In this document: one piece after another, positions 48,946-62,400 of the stretch
Layout: every line of letters begins with the position of its first letter
How positions within the stretch are numbered: the first letter of the stretch is position 1
From: Distichodus sexfasciatus
Taxonomy: Eukaryota; Chordata; Actinopteri; Characiformes; Distichodontidae
NCBI GenBank assembly: GCA_032718565.1
Contig: JAVGVS010000698.1
Coordinates: 72,497 to 136,496, forward strand
Direction: 5' to 3'
DNA: 64,000 nt
Notes under the pieces: model-generated
Told to the model about the DNA's origin: nothing
What the model saw: the letters and a program-made list of their open reading frames with translations, nothing else
Databases searched by the model: none
Made by a program: the position numbers and the translations under genes

Positions 48946-49330
48946 ATCGGTGAAAATACAGCTCTCGGCGGAAATTAACGTTAAACGTTTATCGCATTTA
49001 CCGAAGACCGTCAACACAAAGAAAACGCGGCGGAGGAAACTGGAAGTTCACCGGCCTCCATGCAGCAACTTTGTCCCCAACCGTACAGTCAAAAAAACGC
49101 CCTCAAAAAGCAGCGACTCGAGAGAGCCGGAATGACTGCGAAGGAACCGATATCCTAAAGACACGCCATAAGTTTAAAAAAACAGTGACGATTTGCCGTT
49201 ACACCAAACAGAGAAATCGACAAACACCGAGGAAGTTCAAAAGTCAGCAACAAACTCAAAAAATGGTTTTGCTGCTGCGGACTGTCACAAGACAGCAGTC
49301 ACGTGACGAGGTGAGACGCGCTTCTTAAAG
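48946..49330 (-). promoter_or_regulatory. Putative bri3 promoter / 5' UTR with CLEAR-like palindrome
   Basis: A CpG-enriched, repeat-free block upstream of the bri3 start codon. It contains the perfect palindrome GTCACGTGAC at 49298-49307, about 350 bp from the ATG. This is the consensus of the CLEAR element bound by TFEB/TFE3 at lysosomal genes. Transcription start is not visible from sequence; the block edge at about 49330 is where composition returns to AT-rich. Confidence 0.5.
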
Positions 49331-52319
49331 CGACTGCGACCATTTATCAGAGAACAAGCTGCTCGACACTGCGGGGACGAACCTCCCCTTACAACAGCAA
49401 AAAATTAATCTTTATGCAAACTGTTAGCGTTTAACCTTTCACAGTGTTGCCACAAATTTGCAGCAAGGTCATATTTTCACATGCAAATTAGGTTTGTGGT
49501 AAACTTGTGGTGTACTTCTAGCAAACTTTGTGGAAAACGTATGCACCTGGCAAATTTGTCACCAAACGGTCACTACAAGTTTGGTATTACTGGCAAGTTG
49601 TTTTGGTAAATCACTGGTAAATACATTAACCACTAGTTGCAGAGGTGGAAAGAGTACTGAAAATTTGTACTCAAGTACAAGTACTGTTACATTGGTTAAA
49701 ATGTACTCAATTACAAGTAAAAGTACTGGTGTTAAAAAAATACTTGAGTAAAAGTACAAAGTACTCTTCTCAAAAACTACTCATAGAGTACTAATTACTT
49801 TTTAACCGATGGAAGTTTTATTGCGTCGTCAATAGCAGGCATTCTATTCGATTCACCAGTATAAAAATATGTACGTTCAAAGCACATTTCTCAGATGAAC
49901 AAGGTATAGAAAGGCAATTCGTTTTGGAAATAAATGTAGATATGAAGCAGGAATTTTGTTTGTTAAAACAATGACAAAAATGTTTCTGAACATGCATAGA
50001 ACAGTTTAAACTTTTCCCAATACACTGCAAACAACAGGCAGGTAAGTGTCTTAAACTCTTAGACGTAATAGCATTTCTGTCACACTTCATTTTCTGAACC
50101 TTTTGTTCAGTTTCAGCAAGAGCTGGTTTTCTAAATTAAGTCTATCCGGCTTCGTTTGGCTCCATTTTGGCTTCTTTGTCTCCAAATCTTCAGTCTATAA
50201 ATTAGTTTGTACTCCACTGTGTAGTACCTCCAGACACCTGTGCCTGCTGCTGCAGCGGAGTTTATTCTTTGCTTACGTCGTAGATTAATTGGCGCGGTCG
50301 CGATTGCACAGCCTTATCTGCAAAGATGCAGATGAACGGTTTGAATATTAATTCAAATTGTGGGCATACTCAGTAGTGACTTTTGATTTTATAAGTAGCG
50401 AAGTAGATTACATAGTGTAAATTGTACTCAAGTACGAGTAAAATTACACACTTGAAAAACTACTCATAAAAGTACAAGTACCCAAAAAATCTACTTAATT
50501 ACAGTAACGTGAGTATTTGTAATTCGTTACTCCCACCCCTGGCAATTTGTCATTGTTGCCAGAACATTGCCGAAAGTTTGCCACTAGTGGTGAAAATGGA
50601 ATATTAGTGGTAACATATTCACAAATTACCTACAAGTTTGCCGCAAATCTGCTGTAAACATTTTGTTTTTGTATGGGACATATGTTATGATTGTGCCTAG
50701 TTTCTTGGAGGTTTCTTTTAAACGGTAGTTTTTCACGCTAAAATCTACTTACCGTATGATGAAAAGTAGCTAAGCTGCAGCTCGCATTTTAATATCGCAT
50801 CGAATTATACTAGTTAGCTGCACTAATTCAAAGAGAAGTTGCTAACTACAGCCAAGCTATTTCATCAAGTAATACTCTCGGCTCTTAATGCAAATTAATA
50901 TAAAAGAACATTGAAACATTATGTTAAACATTATATAAATGAAATGATCGCAAATTTCCTAGAAATACAGTTATGGCAGAATATATCGCATTTTTATTTT
51001 AATATTTTTATATTCATTTACTATTTAGCATGCTCATGAGTGTGTTGCATTATCCTGTTATTTTTATATTTCTTCATATTATTTTACTTATCTTTCATAT
51101 TATTCTACATATCCTATCAGTGTATTAGCTTTCTGACCTTAAATGCACCTGTTGCGAAATCCTTCTGACCCAACAAACTCCACACACACACACACACCTC
51201 TGCCCTAATTGGATGCCTTAAGCTTAGAAGTTTGGTAAAAACATTTGCTCCAATACAACGCACACACATATTCATACAGTAACCGTCCGGTAGGAGAAAG
51301 GTCTCATTAAGAGACCTGCACTAATGATCTGTTTGACCTAGAGCACACTGACCTTACGAGTTTGGCTAGGTCATGGTGGCCGGTATTTGAACTATTTGTT
51401 AATTGGGTAACCTTGTTCGTCAAAAACAAGTGAGATCATATTTTTATTATTTCTTTTGATTGGTTAAGAAATATTGGTGGAGTCAGGTATGCAAATGAAG
51501 GTGTGGAACTGTCCATTGGAAATAATGGTGGCGAAAGGCAAGGGGGAGTGATAAAAGAAAAAGTGGGCTATTCCCTCATTAATTCATCATCAATTAAGCA
51601 GGTAAAAGGTCTGGAGTTGATTCCACGTGTGGTTTTTGCATTTAGAAGCTGTTGCCGTGAACCCACAGCTCTCAATGGACGTGAAATAGACAATCCTTTG
51701 CAAACCTGAAAATCTGCACTTCAACTGCATCTCAGTTGTTTGAATCCAAATCCGATGTGGTGGCATGCAGAGCCCAAATCATAAAAACTGTGTCACTGTC
51801 CAAGTATTTCAGGGCCTAACTGTATTGCAATAAAATATTGAGGCTATATTAACCATCCCTAACATATGCATTGGAGTGTTATAATTGATAGTTTAATTGG
51901 GGGATTTATAGCATTACTTGGGAAATTATTAAAACCTTTTCAAACCTAATTTCATTTTAATTATTTACCTTTCCCATAAATTGATTTCAACATGCAAAAA
52001 AGCACAAATGGCCGAAATACACCCATTAGATTAGCATTTTTCCTCAAATGAAATGTGAATATCAGTCAAAATCCTTAAATATTTGGTCAAATGTTAACTA
52101 TATATGTACATAGACATTTAACCATATGGTGAAAATTTTTCAAATCCAATCAAGTCCAAAGTTGAAAATAACCAGACTTTCAGCTTAAAAAAAAACAAGA
52201 AGACGCAGATGAATGCACGGTGTTAAGTTTGTTCTCATGTAACGCTCTTTAGTTTTAATTATTGATTTGGTGAGGAATTAATAATTGAAAATGCAAATGT
52301 CCGTGAATAACAGCTGTAG
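49331..52319. other. Intergenic DNA between bri3 and tecpr1 starts
   Basis: About 3 kb. Contains one DNA transposon (49645-50543) flanked by a GCAAATTTG/CAAGTTTGCC-rich AT stretch, otherwise unique sequence. No gene recognised; an open frame at 51503-51709 has no supporting signal. Confidence 0.6.
49645..50543. mobile_element. Non-autonomous DNA transposon
   Basis: Left end CAGAGGTGGAAAGAGTACTG, right end inverse TTACTCCCACCCCTGGCA. Both sub-terminal regions are dense in GTACTCAAGTA/AAAGTACTT motifs in opposite orientation. About 0.9 kb with no transposase. Confidence 0.7.
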
Positions 52320-52529
52320 CCGACGGAAAAACACGCGAGCCCACACGCAACAGCCAATCACATGCGCGCGTGTCTCGCTTGGCAACCAATCAGAATGAAA
52401 ATACCCCTGACTTCCGGTTGCCGGTCCGGGAGCCTGTGATGATATTCCTCCAGCAATAAGAATAACGCGATGGTAATATTTATGAAGGACGGGACCGATG
52501 CTGCTCCACTGCATTCCACCGTATAAGCA
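52320..52529 (+). promoter_or_regulatory. Putative tecpr1 promoter and noncoding first exon
   Basis: A local CpG-richer, repeat-free stretch in AT-rich surroundings. It holds two CCAAT boxes (52354-52358 and 52386-52390) and an ETS-type CTTCCGG (52411-52417). About 110 bp further on there is a good donor (GTAAGT, exon end 52529). That donor would splice to the acceptor at 53187 just before the tecpr1 ATG exon, making a TATA-less housekeeping-style promoter. The start site itself is inferred. Confidence 0.55.
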
Positions 52530-53213
52530 GTAAGTTTCGTTTAAACATTTATTTTCGATGCTGTTCTTCTTTTTCTTTTGCGTGCAATTGCCCGAAATCG
52601 AATTGCAAAGTGCTGGAATTTTAGGTCCGTCGCGTACTTTAGAACATCATATGATAAGATTAAGTGAGTGATTAGATTTTGTAAATTTTGCATATTTTTA
52701 ACTGCACATGTCTAGATTATTTTACTATACCCACTAGATAGTGTGCATTTATTAATTATTTAATACCGTCTACTTTAAGGAGTTTGTCCGCCTCAAAAAT
52801 ATTTGTTGTTTTGCCCCAGCGTTTCAAACATTTACAATATTATGAAAAAGGATATTTGTTTTATTAATTCTGGATTTCTGTTAACTGTTAGCCACAATTA
52901 CCCACATTAAAGTACAAAAGGCTTAAACTATTTTTTACCTGTAATGAAAAAAAGCATGTGTGAAGGTTTACCTTCTAATTTTTTGAGATGTGCTAGCATA
53001 CAAATGTCAGCAAATTAAATGGTGTTTTTCAGGTTTTAACCCACACAAAAGGCACACATTTAATCCTAAACATGATTTTACCCTCATCCAGAACCTATTC
53101 ATGCATTTCTGCCATGCATAAGGAAATAAGGCCTACATTACAGCCAAAGCAAAGAGGTGCTTAAATTGCTTGTTGTTCTGTGTGCAGGTGTTTTCTCCGC
53201 TCCGGGGCCTGAC

Positions 53214-53438
53214 ATGCCGGGATCCCTCCTGTGGGCCGTGGATGTGTATGGGAGGGTGTTCAGTCTGAGCATCACTAGTGGGCGCTGGGCCCGCTGTAAG
53301 GATGTTGTGTTGGAGCTGAAGCGCATAACTGCAGCCGAGCAGAGCTGCTGGGGAATCGGGTGCGACCATCTGCTCTACCTCAACGTCCTGGAAAGTCACG
53401 TACCTATACGCCATCAAGAGGAGACGTATGAGAACCAG
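53214..53438 (+). CDS. tecpr1: TECPR1 exon with start codon
   Basis: The exon begins at 53188 after TGTGCAG, with 26 bp of 5' UTR. ATG at 53214 opens MPGSLLWAVDVYGRVFSLS (human MPNSVLWAVDLFGRVYTLS) and the exon ends ...HVPIRHQEETYENQ at donor GTTATT. 75 codons. It forms the first tectonin-type repeat and leads into the DysF domain. Confidence 0.96.
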
Positions 53439-56400
53439 GTTATTATCAGTGGTGCCAAGGATGTAACGATGGGTTGGAAAAGGGTCAGGGTCAGTGTAGT
53501 GGTACATTCAATCAACTACATTGATTCAGTGATCATCGATCCAAAATGAAAACATTGGTCACATATAAAAGTGAGTGATTATTTGCCTTTGTAAACACAG
53601 CACAGCACAAAATTTAGCAAAAATGTTACCTCTGGATTTGACCCATCAGGTAGTTTACCTTGCTCATGGGTGGGTATCTTTACCAGCACAGAATTTAAAC
53701 CGATGACCCTCTGATCCCTAATTGTTACACTGCCACTGTCCCTTGTTACTCCAGGGAGACTGTCAATGTGATTAAGAGATGAAGGTTGCTCTGGATAATA
53801 ACATTTAATGCAGTAAACAGTTTATATAAGACTGTGTAAGTAATTTTAAATTACCCCTAAAACTTCATCAGCAGAGTTGGGGGTCAAGTCACACTCACAA
53901 ATCAAAGTTTCTACTTCTAGTTTGAATTGTATATTTTATATTCTATTTATATATTGCTTATTCCATGTGCCTTATTTGTTCTTTGTTCTTTGCACTGTTA
54001 AAACTGGAGCCACGTCGTCTCATCTTTCTGTATACTTACAGTAAATAGCAGAGATGACAAACTTTACTTTGACTTTGGCTTTTAGTCTAAGTTATGTTGC
54101 CGGTGTGCTTTGTTCAGTCAGTTTTGACTTTTAGTAATGTTTATAGGTGATGTGACTAGCATTGTACACTTTGTAAACTTAGTAATGGTACACATCGTAC
54201 CATTAGTAAACATCTAAACAATATTTTTTGAGCTGCAAAAGTATTTCTGTGTTTGTGAACATTTTACAGAGATGGAACCCAGTGGAGGGATACACAGACA
54301 CACTACTGCCCACAGATCGCTGGCAGTGGACGGACGAGTCTGGCCAGAAACCACAGCCGTTGCACAGCTTCCATTTGCCGTCTGATAACTGGGAGTGGGA
54401 GGGCGACTGGTTTGTGGACGATGAGAGCTGTGGGAGAGAATCTACCGCTACAGGGGTGAGAGAACAGTCAAATCCCCAAAATCAGAACCCTTCTAAGCAG
54501 AAACCTATCGATACTCAGCTTGCAATTTATGTATGCTTATCTCCTTTTAACCTTATCAGAGCTCAACATGCCAAGTGCATGATTTTTTGCACGCTTTTAT
54601 AACCTCAAATAGGGCTTAGCTAGTGCGTTGTTTATGCAATAAAGTATTCCAAGTGTATTTGACTAAGATCAACTAATATCAGCTAATAATCTCTGGCAAA
54701 GTGCTCATTGTTTTAATTGTAATATAATGATCCAGAGAATGTCCCAGCTTGCAAATATTATATATCTATGTGACAGAAAGTTTAAGATACAAGTTAAAAT
54801 CTTCACTAAAAACTATATAAAGATGTTATGAAATTTACTATATATTACTGCAGAGTGCATAGAACATCATTAATAATTTTAGTGATTATTAGATTATTGA
54901 CAAGTGTGGTTTGATTTTCAGCATCTTGTATGTTTCATCAGGTAAGTCTAATTTAAAACATGCACATTTTCAAATAAAACCTGTTTTTCTAAAAAATATG
55001 ATGTGATGAAATTGAACAAATAAATGTTTTTTTTTTAATTAATACATTTGCTTATTAAAAGAATGACGTCAGGTTTGTCTTGGTATTTTATAATTAATGA
55101 GCAGCTCCAGGCCTTCTGAAAAGGCTTGCATGTCTAGCATATACAATTTGAGTAATCGATAAAGAGATAGAAGAATGCTCAGAAATGGGCGGAATCTCAT
55201 ACGGTTAAATAACGTTAAACCGTAAATGTCCTGCTTGTTGGTGCAGGGCTGGGAGTACGCTGTGGATTTCCCTGCCACCTTCACCAAAGAGAAGAAATGG
55301 AATTCGTGTGTCCGCCGCAGACGATGGCTTCGCTACCGGAGATATAAAGCACGAGGCTCGTGGGCCAAGGTACCGGCAAGTAGCAGTGGCCTTAAGAGGT
55401 TACATATGGTTTTATCGACAGGTCTGCCATGTCCGTTATTCTGTAGATCAGCTAAATAGCAGGAAACAAATGCATAGCAAAAGTAACTCTTGCTAGTGTT
55501 AAATTTGACCAGCAGTGGCTCTTTCAGGCTGAGCAAAAATGGTCTGTTTTAAGTAACATTTTTGGAGAAATACAATTTTTTACTATACATTACTGCAGAG
55601 GGTGTAGAAAGTCATTATCACTAATAATGATTATTATTAACAAGTGGTTTGATTTTCAACATCGCGTCTTGTATGTTTCATCAGATTTTAAAACATTCAC
55701 ATTTTCTAATTCTACCTATTTCTGTATAACTATAATTCTTTAAAGTTTACGTAGTTCGTCTCTCACATTGCTGTGGTTAATGTTGATGGATGCACTGCAA
55801 ACCAAGTAGTTCCCTTAAATTTGCAGCAGAGTGATTATAACGTTGTTCCCCACACCTTAAATTTGTAGCTTCTGAAATTACAATTATCAGAAACAACAAT
55901 ATTTTCATATTAACAACACACGACAACTTTAAGAGTGAACAAAGACATGTCATTGATGATATTTTCTGTGCTGCTGCAGGTGCCGTTGGACAGGAGTCGA
56001 CCTCCACCCGAGCCCTTCACTGATATCAGCTGTGGAGGCTGGCAGATGAGCGACAGCTCAGAGAAACCCGTCTCCCTTTGGGCTGTGTCTCAGCAAGGCA
56101 AGGTACGTGCTTTACTATTGTCACAAAGAACATTCCCAAACTTTACTGCTTACTTGTGGTACTGCACTAAAATAATAATTCAAGAAAATGTAAATATAGA
56201 TAAATTGACACCTAGTAGAGTCGAGGTAAACTTTGTCATATCAGGTATTTTATTCACTAATATTCATGAGCATACTTGTTTACGTGTGTTGTAATATGAC
56301 ATCCTCACCAAGTAACACATGCCTTACACTAGGTACTACCCAGCTGTGTGCTCACCATTGACTGTGTAAATTACACACTAATTTGCTGGATAAGTCCAGT

Positions 56401-59400
56401 TAATTCCACTAATTCTCACTGTCCAGTTCAACTGAAGTGAAATTGTGAAATTAATCTCGACACAGAAGTCTATAAAGTATTTGCAAATGCAAGATCAATA
56501 CATAGTTTGGCCGCTAGAGGGCAGTGCAGCCCAGCAGTGACCACAAGCCAAGCTTCAGACTCTTGTTTAGAGGATGTAAATAATCTCACAGATTAACTAT
56601 AATTCTGTAAGATATAATTTACTCATTTACAACTTGTGTTCTCGTGTCTAGGTGTGGTTCCGTACAGGCGTCCATCAGCAGAATCCCGAGGGAGCTTCAT
56701 GGGAGCACCTGCCCACCCCCCGAGAGGTGACGCATATCAGCGCCGGGCCAGGGGACCTGCTGTGGGCCGTGATGTGGGACGGAGAGCTGCTGGTCCGGAT
56801 GGGTGTCACCAAGGAGACCCCAAAAGGTCCGACCCTCCCTGATCTCGCAAAAATATTCACTGCGTATACATATTTACTCATACATTTACGGCATTTAACA
56901 GGCGCTCTTATTCAGAAGCAGAACAATGCAGCTGTTGATTGTTAGAGTAATTAGTGCTCAAAGTTGTGTGTGAGAATGATGGTGTAATTTCAACCAGCGG
57001 TGTAAATCATGTTTCATCACAATACAATGTTATATTGATTCAACGGATAATAATTCCACATCTGCGAATATCACAAGATCTGAGAAGATACGATTTCAAG
57101 TTGATTAAATTCTGGAGCCAGCTTTCGATGTTGTTAGTGTATGATTTACACACCTAGGTTGCACAGGCAGATGAAGCAGATTCAAAAATGTTTCAAAAAT
57201 GTTTTTTGCTTTTCTTCAGGTGCGTCATGGGTAATGGTTGACCCTCCCAACAAGACCGGAGCCATCCACGTAGCTGTGGGCGTCAATGTTGTGTGGGCCG
57301 TCACTAAAGACAACAAAGTACGATTCCTTCATTTAATGTTAGTTTGGTGTAGTGCTGGAATTATGTAATTTAAAAATGTTTTATGTAACTTTTATGTCAG
57401 TGTATGAGTATTTATTTAAAGTCGGTTTGAGTTAAATGCAAGGTACGTTTATTTACATAATCATGCATATTATCATGCCTAGAGGTCATTCAGGATGCTT
57501 TATAGAAATGGATTAAAAGCGCAACAGAGAAAATAATACAAATAATAAAAAATACTAGACTTGCTGTGGTCTTAAAAACATGGAGAGGGATAAAAGGGAT
57601 AAAAATATGAAAAATGAGGAATGATAAAAGCTGTTTATAGATGTTTCTGTGGTTTTTAACTGACCTCGCTGTTAAACTATGACTCGTTAAATTAATGTTA
57701 AGCTCACGTCAGGAGCGGATTTAACCACAAGGAAAACACGGTTCTTCTTATTGAAGACGCAGCCTTCTGGCCCAAATAGGGAATAACAGCCTCAGTTTTG
57801 GCGCCGCCTTGTGGCCAAAATATGGAATGACAAATGACAAGAAATGCAATAGCAACATTTTTAAGCCATGAACTGAACTGTGTCTCTACAATAACATCAT
57901 CATCCGTGGAAGGAGTTTAACAGACAAAAGGTGAGGAGAAGAAGAAGAAATAATAATGAAGAGAACTTGATTTAATTACAATGTAAAATCGATTCAGTGG
58001 ACGAATCAACAATTCAGTGTGTGTCGATCATTGGGCTCATTGATCATAGATTTATCATTACGCCACTAATTGTAAAATATGAATTAAAACACTAGACAAT
58101 CAATATATAAAGATGATTGTCACCAGTGGCACAGCGCTGGAGGAAGCACCAAAGGGCAAATACACACATCTCAGGGTCATCAGACAACTGGGAGAGTTTC
58201 TATTTGCACTCAGATATTTCACGTCGGGGCATGTGGTGATTTACATGTATGTTTGTGTCATGTGCGTGTAACAGGTGTGGTTCAGAAGAGGAGTGAACTC
58301 TCATAACTCCAGAGGCTTAGGCTGGATCAGTATTGGGGGAGAGATGGTGATGATCAGCGTGGGAGTGGAGGACCAGGTGAGCAACAGCAGCGGCTAGAAA
58401 TAGAGAAGACGAGGAGGAGGTTTTTACAGCCCAGCTGTTATGTTTCTTTTAGCACACATCAGTCGCTGTAAAGACACACCGAGACACCATCAAGGTCACC
58501 GCGACACAGCTTACACCACTGACACCGTGTGTAAAACTGTATGTTCGACATAGGAGCTGTAAAACTATAGATAGAAGTTGGGAGACACAGTAATGTCAAT
58601 GTGCTGAATTAATGTTAAGTTCACATTAGGAACAGGCTAATTACAAGAAAATTATTTGGCTTTTTAATGCAGGCCATTATAAGGAATGACTACTTTAAAC
58701 GGTGGCGCTCCCTTGTGGTCAGAATGGGTATTGACTACTTTAAACGATGGCGCAATGACTGCTTTAAATGGTGGCGCTCCCTTGTGGTCAAAGTAGGGAA
58801 TTACTGCTTTAAATGGTGGCGCTCCCTTGTGGTCAGAATGGGTATTGACTACTTTAAACGATGGCGCTCCCTTGTGGTCAAAGTAGGAAATGACCGTCTT
58901 AAATGGTGGCGCTCCCTTGTGGTCAAAGTAGGGAATTACTGCTTTAAATGATGGCGCTCCCTTGTGGTCAGAATGGGTATTGACTACTTTAAACGATGGC
59001 GCTCCCTTGTGGTCAAAGTAGAGAATGACCATCTTAAATGGTGGCGCTCCCTTGTGGTCAAAGTAGGGAGTGATGGTCTTAAATGGTGGCATTCCATGTG
59101 GTCAAAATAGTGCTCTATTTAGTCCTCTCCTCCGCTGACCGGTACGTTCGTCTAGAGTGGCAGACTCACTGAGTCCACTGTCTGCACGGACACACACACA
59201 CACACACGCACTGCTGAAAGAGTCACATTTCTCCCACTGCTGCTGTTTGGAAGGAGGGCCAGAGCTGCTGAGTGTCCGTGTGGAGTTTGCAAGCGATGCA
59301 GAGCGTCTGCTCTCACCCTCGTCCGTCTCTCATCCCTCCCTCTTTTTCCCTCTCCCTCGCTCCCTCTCTCTCTGTAACATAAACCAAGTCTTGCTCTCTC

Positions 59401-62400
59401 ACTTGTTCACTGCACTCAGTGTGCTCATCCCAGCCATATATATATATATATATACACCTCCTCCCCCTCCTCCTAAACTCCCACCACACTCGAGTGGGTC
59501 TAATTTGAGTTTTGCCCCCTCCACCCTCCTCCTACTTCTCTACCATGTCCATATTTCACATTTCATTCCCAGCAGCTTCGTCTGTGCGCCGCGTGAATAG
59601 TTTTGCCCTCCTCCTCGCTTAAATCGGGTTAAACAGAAACAATATCCCGGCTGTGAGAACTGTGTCAGCAGATAAAAACGAGTTCACGACGCCCTCGCGA
59701 ACGTCACTGGCTTTCCGTGACGCTCCGCTACGCTGCTGAGCAAGGCTTTTCCGTCATGATTTGATATCTTAACACGTCGTAATTTTACTATAATGTGCTG
59801 TGGCGTAGTAACTGAAACCAGTTGATGATCACACAATTAATTTGAGGCCAAGGCTGGACCTGTTAACCTTTTATAACAAATCATTTTAGTTACGTTATTT
59901 ATTGTTAACTTCGCACTTTTAACCATAAGAATGGAATAAAATAAAAACAAATCCGAATTTAAAAAATGTATGACATTAGAACTCAATCTTTATGAAATCG
60001 GCTCAAGATTTTTGAGATGACAGCAAAATTTACTTGACATTGACTGAATAAACCTCTGTCCACACGAGTGTTGGAATCTTGGATAAATGAACGCATCTGG
60101 AACGCCCTACGTGTTTATGTTGCGTTTTGTAGCTGCGCTTGATTGACTTCAGTGAGGCGTCACATTGGCATTCGTTTGACGCTGCTTAACGCCAACCTGC
60201 AGCACAATTTGTAATTTCGTGTGTTTACCTGTGGGGGCAGTAATCAGGCTGTCCAAAGTGTTTACCCGTGTGCCCAAATATAAAATGTATACAAATATAA
60301 AAGAGGAAATTAAAAGTCCTGTGGCACATGAAGGAAATGAGTCTCTGTGCTGTTGGTTTGGCGTCATGACGTCACATGGAATGGGAGTATCTCTTGTATA
60401 TTTTAAAAAAAATTAAAAATAACTTGTACATGTATTTAAAGTTATGAGTATTAAAACACAAGTCTTGTGGCACAGTAATGGACAGTCTTTGTGCTGCACA
60501 GTTGGTTTTACCCACTGAAGCGCATAATAGGAATATTAAACTAACTTAACGGAATCATGGGATATATTCAGTCCTCCAGGACGTCAACCGAACGTTCGTC
60601 TGAATTTCGACAGAAGCTGGCGCCAGGAAAACGTCCCATGCAGCATTTATTTGACGCCATCTGAACACGCAGAAGGGGCTGACCAAATATTTAGTTGTAG
60701 GTTGTTCCTAATCGTGTAAAGCCCTAAAAATGCCCACATTCAAAGGTTGTTCATTTCCTGTGTTATAGAAGGATTTCTTCGTTTTAATTTTCCTGAAGGT
60801 GTGGGGGATTGGCAGTGAGGACCGGACGGTTTATTTCCGGCAAGGAGTGACCCCCACTGAGGTGACGGGGAAGTCGTGGGTGGCTTTGACCGCCCAGCTG
60901 GACAACAGTCACCCCGCCGCTAGGCCCAGGTCAGATCCTGTGATACAGTGCCACGTTTTACCAGCAGGGGGCCCTCTTCCCTGCCACCAGTCACGTGATG
61001 CATCCAAAATATCCAGCGTTATCATTCGTTCATAAATGTTTCATTTTATTTTTAAAAGCACTGCCTAAAAATCAGTGTTTAATGTATAAAAAATTTTCAA
61101 ATGTTTATGATGTGTTTATTTTCATCCAAAATATGGGTTTGGGAACATATTTACAGTATATTCTTTTTCCAAACAAAAATTAATAAACGAACTGAGCTCT
61201 TTTTTCCGGTTGCGTATTTTTTTCGTCCACCGCACAGCGACGGCGACCTCTTCGCCGGTCGCCTCACTGCCCCTTCCCAGGGTTCCGTGCTCAGCTGCGA
61301 CGACGACAACGCCGAACTCTCCGGGCCTCGAATCCCCAAAATCACCAGCGACAGCTTCATCTCCGCCCTGGTGTCCGATCGCGGCGAGGGCACGCCGATG
61401 CCCCCCACCCCACCCGAGAGGCCAAAAAAGGAAGTGGAGGAGGAAGAACAGGAGGGTGGAGGCGGAGTCTTGGGACCGACGCTGCCCGCCAGCCAATCGA
61501 AAAGCGGGGATTTGCCGTGGAGCAACGTGGATCTGGAGGAGATGAAAAGTCCCCCCGCCGACCTGGCACCACATTCGGTCGCCACGTACCCGCTGGATCT
61601 CGCCGCTGTCGTGGAGCAGGAGGAGCAGCCGCCGTGGGCGTGGCTCGCAGCGGGGGGCTGTGAGATCGACACGCGCTCCAACGTCAGCTGGATGGAGGAC
61701 ACAGGTAGGAGGGTGTAACGATACGTCGATCTGTATCGATATGTTGATTCAGTGGTTATTCTTCTCTGCCTGCAGACCGGGGGCTACTCTCTCCCTCCAT
61801 CACTCCCGCTATGACCGCTGCTGATACTCAGGGAGCTCAGAAAACCCAACAGGAGAGCGGACGGCCAGAGGAGAGGGTACACTAGAAAATCTCAGTGCCA
61901 TTTTACAGCAGTGTATGGTGTAAATTTACAGCCTTTCTTTAAAACGCACAGTATTTTGTTGTGTTATGAAAATACAGTAAAACACAACAGGGAAATAACT
62001 AGAGGTCGACCGATATCGGTTTTTCAGGGCTGATATCGATACCGATTATGGCTAGTTAACGAGGCCGAGAACCGATATTTAGAACCGATATGCAAAAATA
62101 AGTAAATCCGTCACAATGTTGAATTTTACAAACTCCAAGCTCAGCTGAAATGCTTCTCTGCTCGTGTGTGAGTGTGGCTGTTAATGGGCAGGCCCCACCA
62201 TACATAATGAATCTTGTTCATTTTCAGCCAGCCCCTAGATCTTTGAGGTCAATGATATCGCCCTCCACATTCCTCGATCTCGGCTAAAACAAAAGGGTGA
62301 TGGAGCCTTCGCTCTATGGAATCAGTGACCGCATGATATCACATTTGCTCCCACGATCGCTGCTTTTAAGTCTAGGCTGAAAACTCACTTGTTCTCAATA

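Noticed and set aside
58664..59092. Minus-strand 142-codon frame with DHKGAPPFKTVI repeats
   Set aside because: Product of the 45-bp minisatellite in tecpr1 intron 7. 45 is divisible by three, so any stop-free frame stays open.
61122..61702. Minus-strand frames of 150-183 codons opposite tecpr1 exon 9
   Set aside because: They are shadows of a GC-rich coding exon on the other strand, with no homology or splice support.
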